Shown here: one piece after another, positions 8,438 to 18,672 of the stretch | How the letters are laid out: each line of letters starts with the position of its first letter | Numbering within the stretch: the stretch's first letter is position 1 | NCBI GenBank assembly: GCA_030532895.1 | Contig: JAUNKF010000022.1 | Location: 1-55,072, forward strand | Direction: 5' to 3' | Source: Lautropia sp. | GTDB taxonomy: Bacteria; Pseudomonadota; Gammaproteobacteria; Burkholderiales; Burkholderiaceae_E | DNA: 55,072 nucleotides | Program-made: the position numbers and the translations under genes | Notes under the pieces: model-generated | What the model was told of the DNA's origin: nothing | Seen by the model: the letters and a program-made list of their open reading frames with translations, nothing else | Database searches by the model: none

Positions 8438-11086
8438 ATGGCGAATCAAGCCCCTCCCCCCATTCAGCCGGTCGAGCAGCAGGATGCTGACGCCCTGCAG
8501 CAGCTGGTGGCCGATGCCGACACCGGTGGCCGCCACCTGCACGGCTTTGCCGCCGGTCTCGTCACCGTGCTGGCCATCACCTGGTCGCTGGCCCAGCTCT
8601 TTTACGCCAGCCCGCTGCCCTTCGCGCTGGGCATCGGCATCGTCAACGACACCGAAGCACGCTCGTTGCACCTGGCCACGGCCATCTTCCTGGCCTTCCT
8701 CACCTACCCGGCCTTCAAGGGCCGTTCGCCCCGAGACCGTGTGCCGGTCACGGACTGGCTCTTTTCCCTGGCCGGCGCCTTCGCGGCCGGCTACCTGTTC
8801 CTCTTCTACAACCAGCTGGCCGAGCGGCCGGGCCAACCCACCGAGATGGATCTGTGGACGGCCGTCGTCGGCATGCTGTTGCTGCTCGAAGCCACACGGC
8901 GCGCCATCGGCTGGCCCATGGCGCTCCTGGCCATCATCTGCCTCACCTACATCTTTGCCGGCCCCTACATGCCGGAGGTGATCGCGCACAAGGGTGCCTC
9001 GATCTCGCGGACGATGTCGCAGATGTGGCTGGGTACCGAAGGCGTGTTCGGCGTGGCGCTGGGCGTATCGGTCTCCACCATCTTCATCTACGTGCTCTTC
9101 GGTTCGCTCCTTGATCAGGCAGGTGGCGGCAACTACATGATGCAGGCATCCTATGCGCTGCTCGGCCACCTGCGCGGCGGCCCAGCCAAAGTGTCGGTCA
9201 TCTCCTCGGCGCTCAACGGCGTGGTTTCCGGCTCTTCGGTGGCCAACGTGGTCTCGGGCGGCATCTTCACGATTCCGCTGATGAAGCGTGCCGGCTATGG
9301 CGGCGTGAAGGCCGGCGCCATCGAGACGATGGCCTCGGTCAACGGCCAGATCATGCCGCCCGTGATGGGCGCGGCCGCCTTCCTGATGACGGAGTACATC
9401 GGCATCACCTATGCCGAAATCGTGAAGCACGCGCTGATGCCCGCGCTGCTCTCGTACATCGGCCTCTTCTACATCGTCCACCTCGAAGCGCTGAAGATGG
9501 ATCTGAAGCCGGCCGTGTCGGATCCGGATCATCGCAGCTTCGCGCAGCGCCTGCAGGCCACGCTCCTGGGCATCAGCGGCACCATCGTCGTGCTCTGCCT
9601 CACCTACTACATCGTGATCGGGCTGCGCAGCCTGCTGGGCGAATCGGCCGGCATGGGCATTGCCCTCTTCCTGCTCGTCATGTATCTCACTGCCGTCTGG
9701 CAAGCCGCCCAGGCGCCGGATCTGGCCGAGGACATCGACATCAGCAATCCGGTGCGCCCCAAGCTGTGGCCCACCGTGCGGGCGGGTCTGCACTTCTTCA
9801 TCCCGATCGGCGTGCTGATCTGGCAACTGATCATCGATCAGAAATCACCGGCGCTCTCGGCCTTCTGGGCCTGCTGCACGCTGCTCGTGATGTCGATCAG
9901 CCAGTATGCGTTGGTGAGCCTCTTCCGCGGCAAGACCGACGAAATCCCGGCGGGCCTGAAGCGCGGGCTGTGCGGTGTGGTGCGCGGGCTGGAAAACGGC
10001 GCCCGCAACATGGTCGGCATCGCGGTGGCCACGGCAACCGCTGGCGTCATCGTGGGCACCATCACGCTGACCGGGCTGGGGCTTCGCATGACCGATCTGG
10101 TCGAGCTGGTCAGCGGCGGCAACATCATGATCATGCTGGGCTTCACGGCCTTCGTCTGCCTGGTGCTGGGTCTGGGCGTGCCCACCACGGCCAACTACAT
10201 CCTGGTCGCCAGTCTGATGGCCCCGGTCATCGTCGAGCTGGGTGCACAGAACGGGCTGATCATCCCACTGATCGCCGTGCACCTCTTCGTGTTCTATTAC
10301 GGCATCATGGGCGACATCACGCCGCCGGTGGGGCTGGCCACCTTCGCGGCCTCGGCCATCTCGCGGGAAAGCCCGATCAAGACCGGGGTGCAGGGCGCCA
10401 CCTATGCGCTGCGCACCGTGATCCTGCCCTTCATCTGGATCTTCAACCCACAGCTGCTCTTGATCGGCATCGACAGCTGGCCGCATGCGCTCCTGATCTT
10501 CTTTGCCTCGACGCTGGCCATGCTGGCTTTTGCGGCCGTCACGCAAAACTGGCTGCGCATCCGGCTCAAGTGGTGGGAAAGCGCGCTCCTGGTGGTTGGC
10601 ATCGCCATCCTGTTCCGCCCCGACTTCCTGATGGACAAGCTCTATGACCGCTACGTTCACCACGAACCGGCCGAGCTGGTGACGTTGACCGAGGCACTGC
10701 CGCCCGGCAGCCAGCTCGTGCTGAAGATCGAAGGCGAAACCCTCGAAGGCGATCTGAAGAGCAAGGTGCTGTCGTTGCCGATGGGCGAACCGGGGCCAGC
10801 GCTCAAGCGGATGAGTGATTCGGGCCTGGGTGTGATGAGCTTTGGCGGCATGAACCAGATCAGCCTCGTGCGCTTCGGCTCGCCGGCACAAAAAGCCGGG
10901 TTCGAGCAAGGCTGGGACATCGTGGGCGTGATGGTGCCCAACGACCGGCCAAGCCCCAACTGGTTCTATCTGCCGGGCACCCTGCTGCTGGCCTTCGTCT
11001 GGGTGGTTCAAGGCTTCCGGATGCGCTCGGGCAGCGGCACCGGTCGCCCGCCTGCCCCGAAGCCCACGCAGGCCACCACCGCCTGA
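8438..11086 (+). CDS. TRAP transporter fused permease (DctQ-DctM type, TAXI-linked)
   Basis: Inner-membrane subunit that imports the substrate delivered by the adjacent TAXI receptor using an ion gradient. The 882-residue protein joins small (four-helix) and large (twelve-helix) TRAP subunits in one chain, the usual form for TAXI systems. Recognisable segments include SALNGVVSGSSVANVVSGG, INGQIMPPVMGAAAFLM-like VNGQIMPPVMGAAAFLM and GLGVPTTANYI. The last 200 residues match the C-terminal DUF3394 extension: a soluble, PDZ-like stretch (RFGSPAQKAGFEQGWDIVGV) followed by a final helix. No strong ribosome site precedes the ATG. Confidence 0.93.
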   Translation: MANQAPPPIQPVEQQDADALQQLVADADTGGRHLHGFAAGLVTVLAITWSLAQLFYASPLPFALGIGIVNDTEARSLHLATAIFLAFLTYPAFKGRSPRDRVPVTDWLFSLAGAFAAGYLFLFYNQLAERPGQPTEMDLWTAVVGMLLLLEATRRAIGWPMALLAIICLTYIFAGPYMPEVIAHKGASISRTMSQMWLGTEGVFGVALGVSVSTIFIYVLFGSLLDQAGGGNYMMQASYALLGHLRGGPAKVSVISSALNGVVSGSSVANVVSGGIFTIPLMKRAGYGGVKAGAIETMASVNGQIMPPVMGAAAFLMTEYIGITYAEIVKHALMPALLSYIGLFYIVHLEALKMDLKPAVSDPDHRSFAQRLQATLLGISGTIVVLCLTYYIVIGLRSLLGESAGMGIALFLLVMYLTAVWQAAQAPDLAEDIDISNPVRPKLWPTVRAGLHFFIPIGVLIWQLIIDQKSPALSAFWACCTLLVMSISQYALVSLFRGKTDEIPAGLKRGLCGVVRGLENGARNMVGIAVATATAGVIVGTITLTGLGLRMTDLVELVSGGNIMIMLGFTAFVCLVLGLGVPTTANYILVASLMAPVIVELGAQNGLIIPLIAVHLFVFYYGIMGDITPPVGLATFAASAISRESPIKTGVQGATYALRTVILPFIWIFNPQLLLIGIDSWPHALLIFFASTLAMLAFAAVTQNWLRIRLKWWESALLVVGIAILFRPDFLMDKLYDRYVHHEPAELVTLTEALPPGSQLVLKIEGETLEGDLKSKVLSLPMGEPGPALKRMSDSGLGVMSFGGMNQISLVRFGSPAQKAGFEQGWDIVGVMVPNDRPSPNWFYLPGTLLLAFVWVVQGFRMRSGSGTGRPPAPKPTQATTA

Positions 11087-11260
11087 GTCAGAAACACCAC
11101 GGGGCCACGCCTGGCCCCTGTCATGCTGGCCCAGAGGTGTGTCGTGGGGCGAATCAGTGCAGAGAATCGGTGTAGACACATGCCTGGCCCAGCATCCCGG
11201 CACCTGCATGGCTGGAGCCGGGATGGCAATCACCGGTAACAGACTGGGTGCGGCACATCG

Positions 11261-11300
11261 ACCCGCGTTTTCCATGGTGGGAAAACGCGGGTTTTCTTTT
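11261..11300 (+). terminator. Rho-independent terminator after the TAXI TRAP operon
   Basis: A perfect 13-bp stem, ACCCGCGTTTTCC (11261-11273) with GGAAAACGCGGGT (11280-11292), loop ATGGTG, followed by TTTCTTTT. It lies 175 bp after the permease stop codon. Confidence 0.85.
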
Positions 11301-11679
11301 AGAGCATGTTATGCACTGATTCGTCCCCGCAGCTCATGCCATAGGCCAAACCCTATTGCCCCCAATCCGAGCAGGCCCTGGCGAGAAACACCAACCATCC
11401 CGGCACGGCACGGCACGGCACGGGATCATCGTCTGCCTACCTCCGCCATCCACACAATCCGAATGAGATGATGTGGTTATATGACAGTGTTTTGCGATTT
11501 GGCCTAGGATGAGGCCAAGGCATGTGCAGGTCTGGTTCAAGCCGCCAGGCCGGCTCATGGGCATGCGTCAGCGCTGATTCAGCAGCCAAACACCTGGCGC
11601 GTGGTCATGCATGACACATGCGCCGCCGGTATCCGGCAAACCTTGTCTTTCTCAACCGACTCGCATCCAAGGAGGTTCA
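11301..11679. other. Gap before the DASS transporter, with a CGGCA tandem repeat
   Basis: No gene is seen. Four exact copies of CGGCA occupy 11401-11420. The A+T-rich stretch around 11460-11500 is the likeliest promoter site for the transporter gene, and 11669-11676 (AAGGAGGT) is its ribosome binding site. Confidence 0.45.
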
Positions 11680-13137
11680 ATGGGCTTCAGACCCTTACCG
11701 ATGTTGATCGCACTGGCGCTCGGGCTCAGTATCTGGTTCCTGATTCCCGTGCCCGAAGGCGTCTCGGAAAACGCCTGGCATCTGCTGGCACTCTTCGTGG
11801 GCACCATTGCCGCCATCATCGGCAAAGCCATGCCCATCGGGGCCGTCTCGATCATCGCCATCACGCTGGTGGCGCTCACGGGCGTGACGGCCGCCAAGCC
11901 CGCCGATGCCATCAAGGATGCCCTCAGCAGCCTCTCCAGCCCGCTGATCTGGCTGATCGGCATCGCCATCATGATTTCGCGGGGCATCATCAAGACCGGA
12001 CTGGGTGCGCGCATCGGCTATTACCTGATCTCCCTCTGGGGCAAGCGCACGCTCGGCATCAGCTACGCGCTCGCGCTGGCCGAACTGATCCTCGCGCCCG
12101 TCACGCCCAGCAACACGGCACGCGGCGGTGCGATCATCCACCCCGTGATGCGGGCCATTGCCGGCAGCTATGACTCCGACCCGGCCAAAGGCACGGAGGG
12201 TCGCATCGGCCGTTTTCTGGCACTCACCAATTACCATGCCAACCCGATCACCTCGGCCATGTTCATCACGGCCACGGCCCCCAACCCGCTGGTGGTGAAG
12301 CTGATCGCCGAGAGCACCGGCGCACAGATTCAGCTGAGCTGGAGCACCTGGGCCTTGGCCATGCTGCTGCCTGGGCTGGTGGCCATCCTGCTGATGCCGC
12401 TCGTGCTCTATCTGATCTACCCGCCCGAGATCAAGCAGACCCCCAACGCAGCCGAATTCGCGCGAGAACAGCTGATGGCGATGGGGCCGCTCAACCGGGG
12501 CGAATGGATCATGCTGGGCGTGTTCGTCGTGCTGCTGCTGCTGTGGGCCAATGTGCCGGCCTACCTCTTCGGGCCAGATGCCAAGGTCGATGCCACCACC
12601 ACTGCCTTCATCGGCCTCTCACTGCTGCTGCTCACCGGGGTCTTGAGCTGGGAGGATGTCATCAAGGAAAAGAGCGCCTGGGATACCGTGATCTGGTTCA
12701 GCGCACTGATCATGATGGCCACCTTCCTGAACAAGCTGGGCCTGATCGGCTGGTTCACCGAGCACATCAACAACGGCATCAGGCACCTCGGTCTGGGGTG
12801 GTTCGGCGCAAGCGCCCTGCTGCTCGTCACCTACCTGTATGCCCATTATTTCTTTGCCAGCACCACGGCCCACATCACGGCGATGTTCGCCGCCTTCTAT
12901 GGGGCAGGTCTGGCCGTGGGCGCGCCCGCCATGCCCTTTGCGCTGATGATGGCCGCTGCCTCCAGCCTGATGATGACGCTCACCCATTACGCCACCGGCA
13001 CCTCGCCTGTCATCTTCGGCTCGGGTTACGTCACGCTGGCGGAATGGTGGAAAGCCGGCTTCGTGATGAGTGTCGTGCTGCTGATCATCTGGCTCGTCGT
13101 GGGCGGCGCCTGGTGGTATGTGCTCGGCTACTTCTGA
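11680..13137 (+). CDS. DASS-family anion transporter (CitT/TtdT-like)
   Basis: A divalent-anion:Na+ symporter or antiporter family protein of 485 residues with about 12 hydrophobic segments. It carries both signature loops: TPSNTARGG in the first half and HYATGTSPVIFGSGYV near the end, the form seen in E. coli CitT (citrate/succinate) and TtdT (tartrate/succinate) rather than in Na+-coupled VcINDY-like proteins; antiport of di- or tricarboxylates is inferred. The ATG at 11680 follows a consensus AAGGAGGT at six bases; an earlier ATG at 11611 is not needed. It is a single gene; whichever enzyme it serves is not nearby. Confidence 0.9.
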   Translation: MGFRPLPMLIALALGLSIWFLIPVPEGVSENAWHLLALFVGTIAAIIGKAMPIGAVSIIAITLVALTGVTAAKPADAIKDALSSLSSPLIWLIGIAIMISRGIIKTGLGARIGYYLISLWGKRTLGISYALALAELILAPVTPSNTARGGAIIHPVMRAIAGSYDSDPAKGTEGRIGRFLALTNYHANPITSAMFITATAPNPLVVKLIAESTGAQIQLSWSTWALAMLLPGLVAILLMPLVLYLIYPPEIKQTPNAAEFAREQLMAMGPLNRGEWIMLGVFVVLLLLWANVPAYLFGPDAKVDATTTAFIGLSLLLLTGVLSWEDVIKEKSAWDTVIWFSALIMMATFLNKLGLIGWFTEHINNGIRHLGLGWFGASALLLVTYLYAHYFFASTTAHITAMFAAFYGAGLAVGAPAMPFALMMAAASSLMMTLTHYATGTSPVIFGSGYVTLAEWWKAGFVMSVVLLIIWLVVGGAWWYVLGYF

Positions 13138-13298
13138 TCCCACACAGCACGGTGTTGCCGGGTCGTCGCCCTCGGACGCGCCCGGTTCAGGGCGCAGTAA
13201 GCACAAGCGCCCCGGATCCGGTTTAGGCAGATAGAGGCAAGGGGGCCAAGGCAGGTCTCGCACGTATGACGGTCTGGAATTGGTATACAGTCTGATCC

Positions 13299-14266
13299 AT
13301 GCACATCCGCCCCCACCATCAGGCTGAGATCGAATTGCCCGGCCAGCCGCACCGCCCTGCCCGCATCCGCCCGATCACGGCCAGCCGACGGCTGCCGGAG
13401 CCGGCCGTGCCGGGCCAGGCAGATCCCACCATCGTGCTGGGAGAGCTGGCCGACTGGTTGCACCGCCATCAGCGCATTGCCGTGCTGACCGGCGCGGGCA
13501 TCAGCACGGCCTCGGGCATCCCGGATTACCGCGGGGCCGACGGGCAATGGCAACGCGGCTCACCGATCACCTGGCAGGGCTTCATCACAGACCCGACGCT
13601 ACGCACGCGCTACTGGCGGCGCAGCTTTGTGGGCTGGCCGATGGTGAAAGCCGCACAGCCCAACGCCGCCCATGATGCCCTCGTCCGCTGGGAACGCCAC
13701 GGCCTGATCAGCGGGCTGATCACGCAGAATGTCGATGGCCTGCACACGCAGGCCGGCCAGCAACGGGTGATCGACCTGCACGGCCGGCTCGATCAGGTCA
13801 TCTGCCTCGATTGCGGCAGCCGCCACCACCGTGACACCATCCAGCAACAACTGCATCAACGTTACCCCGATGCCGGCCCTATTCAGGTTACACAAACCCC
13901 GGATGGCGATGCCGAAGTGAGCGAAGCGCAGTTGCCCGGCTTTGCGCCCCGCCCTGCCCGGTCTGTGGCGGGCTGCTGAAGCCGGATGTGGTGTTTTTTG
14001 GTGAAAACGTCCCACCAGCCCGCATCACCGAGGCCGAGCGCATCCTCGATGAAGCCAACGCGCTGCTGGTGGTTGGCTCCTCCCTGATGGTGTATTCCGG
14101 CTACCGCTTCACCCAGCGCACCGCGCAACAGAAAAAACCCATCGCGCTACTCAACCGCGGCCTGACCCGCGCCGATGACCTGGCAGGCCATCGGTGGCAG
14201 GTGGATAGCCGCTTATTGGCCGATCTGGTATTGCCCGATCTTGTGCCGGTTGATGCTGCTGGCTGA
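13299..14266 (+). pseudogene. NAD-dependent protein deacetylase (SIR2 family), frameshifted
   Basis: The first frame (13299-13979) encodes LTGAGISTASGIPDYRGADG, ITQNVDGLHTQAG and LHGRLDQVICLDCGS, the NAD-binding, catalytic-histidine and first zinc-cysteine parts of a sirtuin of the type seen in Bordetella relatives. It then runs to a stop at 13977-13979. The protein continues in another frame from about 13955: CPVCGGLLKPDVVFFGENVP (second cysteine pair), VVGSSLMVYSGYR and the C-terminus to 14266. One base is missing, or two are extra, in the C/G-rich stretch 13940-13965. This is either a real disruption or a sequencing error; all other motifs are intact. Confidence 0.85.
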
Positions 14267-14320
14267 TCCATGCGTATGTGTGGGCAAAAAGAAACCAGTC
14301 AGCGCACGGCACCTGCCAAG

Positions 14321-15252
14321 CTACTGCCCCCTCTTGCCGATTTTGGGCATGATGTCGTCATTGGAGGCGCGCCGCGTCCAGAAATGCGCGCCCTCGATGC
14401 CGTTGGCCTGGGCATCAAAACCGGTATCGACCCCCTGCCGTTTTTGTGCCTCATAATCTCGCAGCGCGCGAACGGCAGGCCGCGTCAACAGCACGATCAC
14501 GATCAGGTTCAGATAGCACATCGTGCCAAAGCCGATGTCTCCCAGCCCCCACATCATGTCGGCCGTCTGCACGCAGCCCAGGCCCACCACGCCCAGAAAC
14601 ACGATCTTCAGCAGCATCGGCGGTGAGCGGAAGCCGAGCTTTTCCTGCAAATAAACCAGCGTGGTTTCTGCAATATAGTAGTAAGCCATCAAACAGGTGA
14701 AGGCAAAAAAGAAGATCGCCAACGCGACGAAAGCGGCGCCCACGCCCGGCAGCACTGAGGCGATCGCCTGTTGGGTGAAGGCGGCGCCCGCCTCCACACC
14801 CGGCAGATGTTCAACCAGAAAGCCGGATTCGCCAGGCGTCATCACGTTGTAAGAGCCGGTGGAGAGGATCATCAGCGCCGTGGCAGTGCACACCAGCACC
14901 GTGTCGATATACACCGAGAAAGCCTGCACCAGCCCCTGTTTGACCGGGTGAGACACTTCTGCCGCGGCCGAGCTGTAGGTGCCTTCACCAGCGCCAGCCA
15001 CGTTCGAGAAAACCGCCCGGCGAACACCCCAGGCAATGGCATGACCGGCCATGCCACCGAACACCGCATCTTTGCCGAAGGCACTGCGCACGATCAGCGA
15101 GAGCATCTCGGGCACCTGCGCCAGATTGGCCCCCAGCACGATCACCAGCATGATGATGTAACCCACTGCCATCACGGGCACGACGATGTCCGCCACCTTC
15201 GCAATGCGCTTGATGCCGCCCAGAATGATCAGCGCAAGCGGCACCAGAATGA
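14321..15252 (-). pseudogene. Sodium:amino-acid symporter (AGCS family), 5' end deleted
   Basis: About 310 residues of C-terminal AGCS (sodium:alanine symporter) sequence remain: ILGGIKRIAKVADIVVPVMAVGYI, MAGHAIAWGVRRAVFSNVAGAGEG and the last helices ending in a soluble tail. Full-length members have 450-500 residues, so the first third, including the signature helices, is absent. Homology stops near 15252, exactly where the oppositely directed GntR remnant begins. The frame stays open beyond that point only as the antisense of the GntR remnant. The protein cannot be functional as it stands. Confidence 0.88.
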
Positions 15253-15258
15253 ATTGAT

Positions 15259-15698
15259 GACGTGTTCGAGCTGCGCAGCCTGCTGGAGCCTCGCCTGTAT
15301 CGCCTCTCGGCCCCCAAACTCGACAGCGCCGATGTGCATCAGGCCGCGCAGGTGAATGAGCGATACCGACAAGCCATCGAGCAAGGCCACTATCACCAAC
15401 TCGGGCCACTCAACGCCGAGTTTCATCTGGCACTCTATGCCAAGGCCGATCTGCCCCGAACAAGCCAGATCGTCACCTCGCTGCTGCAAACCTCCGAGCG
15501 TTATACCCGCGCATCCAGCTGAGCACCTCTGAAGCGCTTGCCACCTCCCTCGTCGAGCATGCCGAGCTGCTGCAACTGACGCAGGCACATCAATTCAAAA
15601 AAGCCGAAGCGCTACTGCTCGTACACCTGAACCACGTCTGGCAGGGACTCACGGCGGTATTGGGCCAGCAGGGGATGGCAGACGGCAAGGCGGATTGA
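15259..15698 (+). pseudogene. GntR-family regulator (FCD domain), 5' end deleted and frameshifted
   Basis: The ligand-binding FCD domain is recognisable: VFELRSLLEPRLYRLSA, LNAEFHLALYAKAD, then ending in ASS and a stop at 15520-15522. Skipping two bases (GC near 15508-15511) restores the reading frame, giving RIQLSTSEALATSLVEHAEL and HLNHVWQGLTAVLG up to a stop at 15696-15698. The N-terminal winged-helix DNA-binding domain is missing entirely. The gene was probably divergent from the AGCS gene and regulated it; a single deletion across the shared promoter would explain both truncated 5' ends. Confidence 0.82.
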
Positions 15699-16089
15699 GT
15701 GCTTATTCAGCCAAAAACGTGTCCAAACAACAACAAACAATCAACACATCAATCAGGATTGCATGGCGGCCCTCCTCCTGATGCACCGAGGCAACAAGCA
15801 TCAGATACAAATGGACACGAATCGTTGGCCTGTCAGCAATCACGATCACGACGGCCTTTTTTATTAAATTAGGTTTCTTTTAGGCTTATGATCAGGGTAC
15901 GGACATTTTATTAGCGCTTTGACGACCTGTTTTGCCTGGCTTGATGTCTCGGCTTTTCGCAGGAAGGCATCGCAAGACTAGCACAAAGTGTGTTCTGTTT
16001 AAGTCACGAACAAGGTTTGTCGCATCCACCCTGCGCAAACCCGTCATCGCAGCACAAAGGCTTCAGATCGAGTTGAACAGGAGAAACTC
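15699..16089. other. A+T-rich gap before lipoprotein gene
   Basis: No gene is seen. The stretch 15855-15915 is markedly A+T-rich (runs such as TTTTTTATTAAATTAGG) and is the likely promoter region of the following lipoprotein gene, whose AGGAGA ribosome site lies at about 16078-16083. Confidence 0.4.
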
Positions 16090-17229
16090 ATGATCCACAC
16101 GCGCCCTGCACAAACCCCAAGCACCACCCTGCAACAGCCTCCATGGATGCGCGGTGCCGTGGCAGGCACGGCCGCCAGCCTGATGCTGCTGATCGCCGCA
16201 TGCGGTGGCGGCGGTGGTGGTGGCAGCAACGACAACAACGTCTCTTCAAGCCCTGATGCACCCGGCACACAAGCGCCCGCCCCGGATACGGGTACGCCCA
16301 ACCAGCCAAGCCCCGGCAATGGCGGTAGCAGCGGAGTTGGCGGTGGCAATCACGACACGGCGCCTGCTCCAACGCCGGTGCCACCCATTTCTGCGGCAGG
16401 TTTGAGCGGTGACGTGCTGGCCACCATGATCAATCAACCGGGCACCCATCGGCCAGACGATCACATGACGCCGCCCTCTCATCCCAACGCACATATCGGT
16501 GGCAGCATGCGCCCCTGGTTCGTTGACCAGACCGAGCGTTGGTCGGCCATGCCACCAGCCGGACAAGCGGTCGAGCACGGCTCGCGGCTTTCCGTCGATC
16601 AAACCGTCGAAGCTTGGGCAGAGCATTCACATGACCGGGCGAATGACCTCAGTTATCGGGTTCAGTCATTTCCCTTCGGCCACAACACGCCCGCGTCCAT
16701 TCACGCCATGGACGCCAAGCTCCAGCTCAGCTCCCCCATCGAGGGTTTTCTTGCACGCAACGTGAAGACGCTGGCGCCTGCCGCCACGGCCGGCGTGGGC
16801 ACCGAGCTGCTCCGGCTGAAGCCCACTGGCAGCATCACAATCCACGATGCCGCCGACCCGACCTCGGCAGCCCTCAAAACCACCCTCGTGCTGGATGGGC
16901 AGCAAGCCTTTGTCGTCCGCAAAGGCAAGGCCGTGCCCATGAACCAGGTGCTGCACCAGTGGCAAGGCACGGGCAGCGTCGCCCAACTGATGGTGAAACG
17001 CGGCCAAAACCCGGACGAGGCGCAACTGTGCCTCAACGTGCAAACCCCCAAGCTCGGGCGACTCAGTTGCGCCATTTTCCAGGTGCCGGCCAATTGGCAA
17101 CTGGGCCAGCCACTCACCCGCCGGGGCTACCTGATTGTGGATGAGCGCAGCCACTATCCGGGCGAATCAGGCAAAGCCTACTGGTATGCCTCGCCCGAGA
17201 AGCTGCCCCAGCACCCGGACGGATATTGA
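16090..17229 (+). CDS. Lipoprotein of unknown function
   Basis: I do not recognise the family. The 379-residue protein has a type II signal with lipobox LIAAC (Cys38) followed directly by seven glycines and then a Ser/Pro/Gly/Asp-rich linker to about residue 105, typical of surface lipoproteins tethered to the outer membrane. The rest looks globular, with the segment VQSFPFGHNTPASIHAMDAK, two later cysteines (LCLNV, LSCAIFQV) and a C-terminal KAYWYASPEKLPQHPDGY. AGGAGA precedes the ATG. It is a single gene between decayed neighbours; the open frame and strong ribosome site argue that it is still expressed. Confidence 0.75.
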   Translation: MIHTRPAQTPSTTLQQPPWMRGAVAGTAASLMLLIAACGGGGGGGSNDNNVSSSPDAPGTQAPAPDTGTPNQPSPGNGGSSGVGGGNHDTAPAPTPVPPISAAGLSGDVLATMINQPGTHRPDDHMTPPSHPNAHIGGSMRPWFVDQTERWSAMPPAGQAVEHGSRLSVDQTVEAWAEHSHDRANDLSYRVQSFPFGHNTPASIHAMDAKLQLSSPIEGFLARNVKTLAPAATAGVGTELLRLKPTGSITIHDAADPTSAALKTTLVLDGQQAFVVRKGKAVPMNQVLHQWQGTGSVAQLMVKRGQNPDEAQLCLNVQTPKLGRLSCAIFQVPANWQLGQPLTRRGYLIVDERSHYPGESGKAYWYASPEKLPQHPDGY

Positions 17230-17616
17230 TGTCCCGAAGGATCTGGAGGATATCCGCCTTGACGGCACTGTCCGTCGAGGCGGCTGAATAACGGCCAATG
17301 GCAGTGAATACCATGTCTCTGAACCTGCCCCGTGCCTCTCAGAAAAAACCGGCAGTGCCAAAGCCGGCAATGCATGGCACCGCCGGATGTCATGATGACA
17401 CTTACCCTAGGGATACGCTGAACAAGCCACACCTTGCCGGATTCGTTCCTGCGAAAACCCCTCTGGGCGTGCAGAACTTCGTGCCCGTCGCATATCGGGA
17501 TACGAGCAGTGCGACGCGTCCAGAGACATGCTTCTTGCCCCCTCATGTGAGGCTGATGATTGAACCCGCGTAGTGCTCACAACAAACTTGCCTCTGAGCC
17601 GCTTCATCAAACATCG
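17230..17616. other. Gap between lipoprotein gene and LysR remnant
   Basis: No supported gene. A short open frame (17298-17573) has no recognisable content. A GCCGGC repeat at about 17350 and 17364 is too weak to call. Confidence 0.35.
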
Positions 17617-18270
17617 TTATTCTTCCCCTCCCTGAACAGCGGGGCTTGTCGTGAACTGGGTCATCAAAAAATCGACGAATACCCGAACCTTGGGTGACAG
17701 ATACTGGCGACAGGGATACACGACATACAGCGCCGTGCTGACCGGTTTCCAATCTGGCAGCACGGCCCGAAGACGACCGGCGCGCAGATCGTCCGCCACA
17801 TAAAGCTGTGGAATCAAGGAGATGCCCATGCCTGCCACCAAGGCATCACGCACGGCAAGACTGGATGAAACCGAATAAACGGCATGCACAGGCACCGTCT
17901 CTACGACCTCATTCCAGGATGACACCGAAGCAACCCTTTTCTTCCTGCCAAACGGCTTGCGTGATATTCCCTCCTGTCGTACCGGTTGATCAGTAGACAA
18001 CAAATTGAAAACCCAACTATCGGCATGCCCCGACAAGCTGAAACGGATCAACCGATGCTCACTCAAGGCTGATGGTGATGCAGGCACCCCATGTTCGCGC
18101 AGATAGGCAGGTGATGCGCACAACACATGCGGCAAATGTGCAAGCTTTCGGACAACCAGACTGGAATCCTCCAGCCGATCCGAGCCTCGAATGGCCAGAT
18201 CAAACCCTTCCCGGATCAGATCGATACGCCGATCATCCAGTACCAGATCGAGCTTCAAAGCCGGTTTTGG
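17617..18270 (-). pseudogene. LysR-type regulator, DNA-binding half deleted
   Basis: Homology covers the substrate-binding domain only: PALKLDLVLDDRRIDLIREG, FDLAIRGSDRLEDSSLVVRKL, CASPAYLREHG and VRDALVAGMGISLIPQLYV. The roughly 85-residue N-terminal helix-turn-helix region is absent. Homology ends at about 18270, meeting an EamA remnant on the other strand. Upstream in the same frame is only antisense of that remnant. In intact genomes LysR genes are often divergent from the DMT permease they control, which fits a deletion across the shared promoter. Confidence 0.83.
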
Positions 18271-18667
18271 TACAGCCATCTCGATGGCACTGGGCACGGT
18301 GCTCAGCCGTCGCTGGCAGCCACCGGTGCCATTGCTCAGCTTCACCGCCTGGCAACTGTGCGCTGGCGGACTGTTACTGTTGCCCGTCGTATGCCTGTTT
18401 GCACCGCCAACGCCGACCGTCACCCCAACCAACCTGATCGGCCTTCTCTGGTTGGGTCTGATCGGTGGCGCGCTCACCTACATCCTGTGGTTTCGCGGCC
18501 TCGCGCGGCTGAACACGGCCGTCGTATCATCGCTGGGCTTTCTCAGTCCACTCACGGCCGTCCTCCTCGGCTGGCTCGTGCTGGATGAACGCCTCAGTGG
18601 CTGGCAACTACTTGGTATCGTGTTGGTGCTGACCAGCATCGGTTGGGGGCAGCGACGGCCAGGTTGA
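18263..18667 (+). pseudogene. EamA-family (drug/metabolite) permease, N-terminal half deleted
   Basis: Only the second EamA repeat survives, about 134 residues from GFGTAISMALGTVLSRRW through IGLLWLGLIGGALTYILWFRG and VSSLGFLSPLTAVLLGWLVL to a stop at 18665-18667. Full-length members have two such repeats and about 300 residues. The 5' boundary coincides with the start of the truncated LysR remnant, and the 3' end abuts a truncated RES toxin gene. Confidence 0.83.
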
Positions 18668-18672
18668 ACACA

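Noticed and set aside
8420-9826. 468-codon open frame opposite the TRAP permease gene
   Set aside because: His/Asp/Gly/Arg-rich composition typical of an antisense shadow; the plus strand encodes a full TRAP permease.
11401-11420. Four CGGCA units considered as a CRISPR or functional repeat
   Set aside because: Five-base units without spacers; a simple tandem repeat only.
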